DNA of 64,000 nucleotides from Zygnema cylindricum (taxonomy: Eukaryota > Streptophyta > Zygnematophyceae > Zygnematales > Zygnemataceae), in contig JBBHKE010001924.1 of the NCBI GenBank assembly GCA_037447655.1, positions 62,001 to 126,000 on the forward strand. Reading direction: 5' to 3'. The position numbers and the translations under genes were made by a program. Below, piece by piece: positions 63,001 through 64,000 of this stretch. Each line of letters starts with the position of its first letter. The first letter of the stretch is position 1. A model generated the notes under the pieces. It ran no database searches. It saw only the letters and a program-made list of their open reading frames with translations, and was not told the origin of the DNA.

Positions 63001-63802
63001 CTTTCCATGCCCATCTCTCTTTCTCCCACCTTAAATTGGCTACGACCTGGTTTCTTCCATTTTACTTTTGTTCCTCCTTTCTTTGTCTTACGTCCTTTCT
63101 TCTTCATGTATACCTACATTTATCATTCAATTACTCCGTTCTTTCTGCTCCCTTGACCCTTCCATTCCCATCCATTCCTTCCTTTTCCTGTCGGCCTTTC
63201 GTTCCTCCTGTCCTTATTTTCCCTTTCTCCCTTATCCTTCCGTTTCCCTCTTTCCCTTTCTCTCTCTCTCTCACCTCATGATAGCCACTCCCATTCCCCT
63301 CTCTCCCTCTCCCACCTCGTAATAGCCACTCCCATTCCCCTCTCTCCCTCTCCCTCCTCATGATAGCCACTCCCATTCCCCTCTCTCACTCTCTCACCTC
63401 ATGAAACCACTTCCATTAGCCTCTCTTCCTTTCTCTTTCTCGCCCACTCTCACTTACCTCTCTCACCCCAAAATTGCCACATCTTGCTTGAACATTTAGA
63501 GAAGCTCCTCAGCTGAAGCTACATCCCGACATGTGCTCTACCTTATACTTCCGTTTCCCTGTTTCCCTTTCTATATCTCTCTCTCCCTCTCGCTCTCTCA
63601 CCCTCTCTTACCTCATGATAGCGACTTCTTGCTTAAACATTTGAAGAAGCTCCGCGGCGGGAGCTGCTCTCAAGGATCCCGACATGTGCGATCCTACTGG
63701 CCGGTTCAACACCATCACTTTCACGGCAACTTCCTGCCCTCGGTACACTCCACGGTACAGTCGTCCTGAGGAACCTCCGCCTAAGGTTTCCCCAATCTCG
63801 AG
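47977..63802 (-). CDS. Raf/STY-like Ser/Thr(Tyr) protein kinase, eight exons (partial at both ends)
   Basis: Join of 63612-63802, 61912-62004, 51075-51173, 50257-50314, 49378-49512, 49090-49151, 48495-48566 and 47977-48079: 813 nt, 271 codons, all phases consistent, all introns GT-AG. Kinase landmarks in order are the P-loop [17 protein letters not shown] (ATP lysine) and FKQEV (helix C Glu). Next are [12 protein letters not shown], the catalytic [13 protein letters not shown] in [28 protein letters not shown] and the final RPEF arginine. GTYRWMAPE places it with plant Raf-like kinases; the closest general resemblance is to the STY8/17/46 type, which carries an N-terminal ACT domain (expected beyond 64000). 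It should phosphorylate Ser/Thr, and Tyr in the dual-specificity members. The activation segment has about 12 extra residues ([18 protein letters not shown]). Introns are 226 to 10,738 bp. The 3' terminal exon was not located. Confidence 0.88.
48495..48566 (-). CDS. Kinase exon g (subdomain X)
   Basis: Acceptor TTTTTAG|GGAAAT, donor CAAAG|GTGTGT. Encodes [20 protein letters not shown] followed by VVQ. Confidence 0.87.
49090..49151 (-). CDS. Kinase exon f (subdomain IX)
   Basis: Acceptor TTATCAG|GTTTTG, donor ATTTG|GTGAGT. Encodes [20 protein letters not shown]. Confidence 0.9.
49317..49376. repeat. CCCT/CCTC simple repeat in intron e/f
   Basis: Short-period C/T repeat directly after the weak donor of exon e. 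Confidence 0.9.
49378..49512 (-). CDS. Kinase exon e (DFG to APE)
   Basis: Acceptor ACCGCAG|GTGGTA, donor CCGGAG|GTCAGG (a weak donor). Encodes [13 protein letters not shown] and [14 protein letters not shown] with a long activation segment between. Confidence 0.9.
49531..49690. repeat. TTTCTCAAATTGTTTTTATA repeat in intron d/e
   Basis: Seven or eight units of about 22 bp just upstream (minus strand) of the exon e acceptor. Confidence 0.88.
49745..49905 (-). repeat. Two decayed copies of the exon e 5' boundary
   Basis: GTTTACAACCAAACATCTCAAATTG and GTTTACAACCAAAAATCCCAAATTG are preceded by GGAAAC and GCAAAC. They correspond to the exon e start and its acceptor region (49495-49540). On the minus strand they still read [13 protein letters not shown] and [13 protein letters not shown], beside [13 protein letters not shown] of the real exon. 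The period is about 105 bp. Confidence 0.65.
50041..50250 (-). repeat. Three extra copies of the exon d 3' end and donor
   Basis: Units at 50041, 50121 and 50199 repeat CATCATGCTCGTCAATTAGA (minus strand: the last 8 codons of exon d plus a GTA donor-like start) and a following CACACTAAAT.TTGTGA block. The true exon end is the fourth unit (50252-50281). Periods are about 80, 79 and 53 bp. Confidence 0.88.
50257..50314 (-). CDS. Kinase exon d (catalytic loop HRD)
   Basis: Acceptor GCCTTCAG|GAGAGG, donor CATGAT|GTAAGT. Encodes [20 protein letters not shown]. Confidence 0.9.
51075..51173 (-). CDS. Kinase exon c (helices D-E)
   Basis: Acceptor GTTTGCAG|TGTGAG, donor CACAG|GTAGTT. Encodes [16 protein letters not shown] and [13 protein letters not shown]. 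Confidence 0.87.
51195..51600. repeat. GAGGGA-rich low-complexity DNA
   Basis: Interrupted GA repeats at 51215-51310, 51390-51420 and 51480-51595, flanking the exon c boundary copy. Confidence 0.8.
51316..51360 (-). repeat. Extra copy of the exon c 5' boundary
   Basis: AGGACATCTCTCACACGATACACTCTC resembles AGGACGTCCCTCACACTGCAAACTCTC at the true exon c acceptor (51158-51186), with GA-rich DNA between. Confidence 0.55.
51885..51932. repeat. GGGTCAATA repeat
   Basis: Five 9-bp units (GGGTCAATA, GGGTCAGAA, GGGTCAATG). Confidence 0.88.
52422..52851 (+). mobile_element. 5' LTR of the young Copia element
   Basis: 430 bp, TGTTAGAAGAG..CTTTCACA. It contains a TATA-like GGTTATAAATC near 52630 and a CTTGACC..GGTCAAG hairpin just after it. 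The gag ATG (52834) lies inside its last 18 bases. Confidence 0.93.
52834..53640 (+). pseudogene. gag of the young Copia element (frameshifted by a 37-bp duplication)
   Basis: Starts in the LTR ([20 protein letters not shown]), then has the UBN2/gag-type core ([39 protein letters not shown]). A tandem 37-bp duplication at about 53392-53465 shifts the frame. The CCHC knuckle [14 protein letters not shown] (about 53540-53580) is therefore in another frame than the start. Without protease and integrase, the copy depends on others. Confidence 0.88.
52852..52866 (+). other. Primer binding site (half tRNA-iMet) overlapping gag
   Basis: GGTTATGGGCCCGGC follows the LTR directly and matches the tRNA-iMet anticodon-arm complement perfectly over the first 12 bases. 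It is within the gag frame and would be translated as YGPG. Confidence 0.78.
53600..54503 (+). pseudogene. Reverse transcriptase of the young Copia element
   Basis: Linker with [14 protein letters not shown], then the reverse transcriptase: [74 protein letters not shown] and an intact YVDDLVLSS. The frame is open for more than 300 codons and ends at one TGA (54504) in the FLG motif after LGELEF. Apart from that stop it looks intact. Confidence 0.9.
54507..55352 (+). pseudogene. RT C-terminus and RNase H of the young Copia element
   Basis: The same frame continues after the [40 protein letters not shown], then RNase H with [53 protein letters not shown] and [16 protein letters not shown]. It ends at TAA 15 bp before the 3' LTR. 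Confidence 0.9.
55351..55365 (+). other. Polypurine tract of the young Copia element
   Basis: AACAAAGAGGGGGGG immediately before the TG of the 3' LTR; primes plus-strand synthesis. Confidence 0.85.
55366..55794 (+). mobile_element. 3' LTR of the young Copia element
   Basis: 429 bp, about 99% identical to the 5' LTR by eye (differences near ATGTTTATG, AAATTGCG, CTTGAGAGG, CAAGAATTT and CTTGTC). Followed by target duplication ATATG. Confidence 0.93.
56356..57182. mobile_element. TA-flanked MITE carrying a nested MITE
   Basis: Outer ends TA-CACCGCGAATCGTAATTAG and (inverted) TA-CACCGCGAATCGCAATTAG, each with TA. The inner element at 56897-57117 interrupts it. GTGGTGTACGGACG..TAAAAAGGTAC identifies the R arm of the family. 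Confidence 0.82.
56897..57117. mobile_element. Inner TA-CACCG MITE (221 bp)
   Basis: TIRs CACCGCCAATCGCTATTAGCG at both ends with TA flanks. Its right 75 bp match the end at 35771-35845 almost base for base (GCGTACACCACGCTAAATAA). Confidence 0.87.
57183..57710. other. Intronic DNA, no feature beyond a short CCGTACGATA repeat
   Basis: Three 10-bp units at 57506-57535; otherwise GTAC-rich sequence of MITE character without recognisable ends. Confidence 0.4.
57711..57995. repeat. 19-bp minisatellite, 15 units
   Basis: Units GTACGGATCGAATCACAAA with variants. A 57-bp block (three units, one beginning CTACGTATCG) is itself duplicated at about 57825-57938. Confidence 0.96.
58275..58350. repeat. 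26-bp tandem repeat, three units
   Basis: GCTGGCGTCACTAAATCCGT repeated at 58275, 58301 and 58327. Confidence 0.93.
58351..59435. other. Intronic DNA, no gene recognised
   Basis: Mixed GTAC-rich sequence. CCTGCAGGGCCCGAACC near 58650 faintly recalls a tRNA T-arm but no cloverleaf can be drawn. Confidence 0.35.
59440..59860. repeat. 24/22-bp minisatellite
   Basis: About twelve units of GACCGGAAAAAAAATACGAA type (24 bp, open in all frames) switch at about 59735 to five or six 22-bp units, GACCGGAAAAAATGCGAAAG. The clean switch between sub-repeats shows stepwise amplification. Confidence 0.95.
60215..60286. repeat. 16-bp tandem repeat
   Basis: AGAAATTCCCTATAAT alternating with AGAAATTCCCTGTAAT, about 4.5 units. 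Confidence 0.93.
60287..61911. other. Intronic DNA upstream of exon c, no gene recognised
   Basis: AT-rich, short ORFs only. Confidence 0.4.
61912..62004 (-). CDS. Kinase exon b (strands 4-5, hinge)
   Basis: Acceptor GATTCAG|GATTG, donor GGAAG|GTGAGA. Encodes [17 protein letters not shown] and [11 protein letters not shown]. Confidence 0.87.
62005..63240. other. Kinase intron a/b, pyrimidine-rich in its right half
   Basis: No coding feature. From 62850 the strand is rich in CTTTCC/CCCTTTCC tracts. Confidence 0.4.
63265..63480 (-). repeat. Five extra copies of the exon a 3' end and donor
   Basis: Units with TCACCTCATGATAGCCACTC at about 63271, 63311, 63351, 63391 and 63461 have a spacing of about 40-50 bp. 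They repeat the boundary TTACCTCATGATAGCGACTT of exon a (63608-63627). On the minus strand each reads like GTGGCTATCATGAG followed by a GTGAG donor. Confidence 0.85.
63466..63545 (-). pseudogene. Decayed duplicate of the 3' part of kinase exon a
   Basis: On the minus strand it reads GAGCTTCTC-TAA-ATGTTCAAGC, i.e. ELL[13 protein letters not shown], then GGGTGAGAG. It parallels [20 protein letters not shown] of the true exon. The ACATGTCGGGAT block upstream is also shared. The stop codon means it cannot be an active alternative exon. Confidence 0.75.
63612..63802 (-). CDS. Kinase exon a (P-loop, ATP lysine, helix C)
   Basis: Acceptor TTTCGTAG|CTCGAG, donor ATGAG|GTAAGA. Encodes [20 protein letters not shown] and FKQEVAIM. 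There is a spacer of about 20 residues between the lysine and helix C, longer than usual. Confidence 0.87.
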
Positions 63803-64000
63803 CTACGAAAGTCCAAAAAAACAAAAGAAAATTATTGAGAGTGGCGTAAATTACTGGGAGCAAATTTAATAGGAATTGGTAATCGTTATTTTGACATTCA
63901 GGAAATAAATGTCTTGTAGAGACTTCTAACAAAGGAATTACGTACTGCTGTTACTATGACTAGAATAATGTTCTTTCGGTTGTGAGATACCAGTACGGTA

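Overview
The window is nuclear DNA of a eukaryote, and most likely a green plant in the broad sense (streptophyte). Three things point there: a split Raf/STY-type protein kinase with the plant GTYRWMAPE signature, a split membrane-protein gene of a type I know only from plants, and very abundant Copia retrotransposons and MITEs with long introns. Nothing bacterial or organellar was seen. I cannot name the species. Half-tRNA-primed Copia elements and the LINE type weakly suggest an alga or early-diverging land plant (inference).

Layout. 1-15.7 kb is a tangle of one Copia family in both orientations, with LTRs of about 1.05-1.2 kb, gag and pol relics, and one LTR inserted inside another. 15.7-17.6 kb holds two hAT-like non-autonomous elements, followed by an AT microsatellite. 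17.9-18.5 kb has one or two exon-like segments I cannot name. 20.56-23.70 kb is a complete four-exon gene on the minus strand for a secreted or membrane protein of 241 aa. 24.08-35.85 kb is bracketed by two outward-facing ends of a TA-flanked MITE family and contains a degraded pogo-like (CENP-B type) DDD transposase plus companion ORFs. I propose that it is the large parent element of the MITEs. It is itself interrupted by a hAT-like MITE and by a solo LTR. 36.7-37.5 kb is another Copia reverse transcriptase relic. 39.36-40.72 kb is a 453-codon single-exon ORF of unknown function. 42.63 kb is a tRNA-Arg(CCG) gene. 43.4-44.6 kb is a LINE C-terminal relic.

47.98-63.80 kb contains eight exons (813 nt, 271 codons, all phases consistent) of a protein kinase on the minus strand. 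They cover almost the whole catalytic domain. The 5' exons lie beyond the right edge and the last exon was not found. The introns are crowded. One of 10.7 kb holds a Copia element with nearly identical LTRs, inserted inside a MITE, plus a MITE nested in another MITE and two minisatellites. At four of the eight exons the exon-intron boundary itself has been copied, mostly in tandem, into the adjacent intron. This creates decoy splice sites and one decayed duplicate exon.

Most of the DNA is transposon-derived. Only the kinase, the membrane-protein gene, the tRNA and probably the 453-codon ORF look like host genes.
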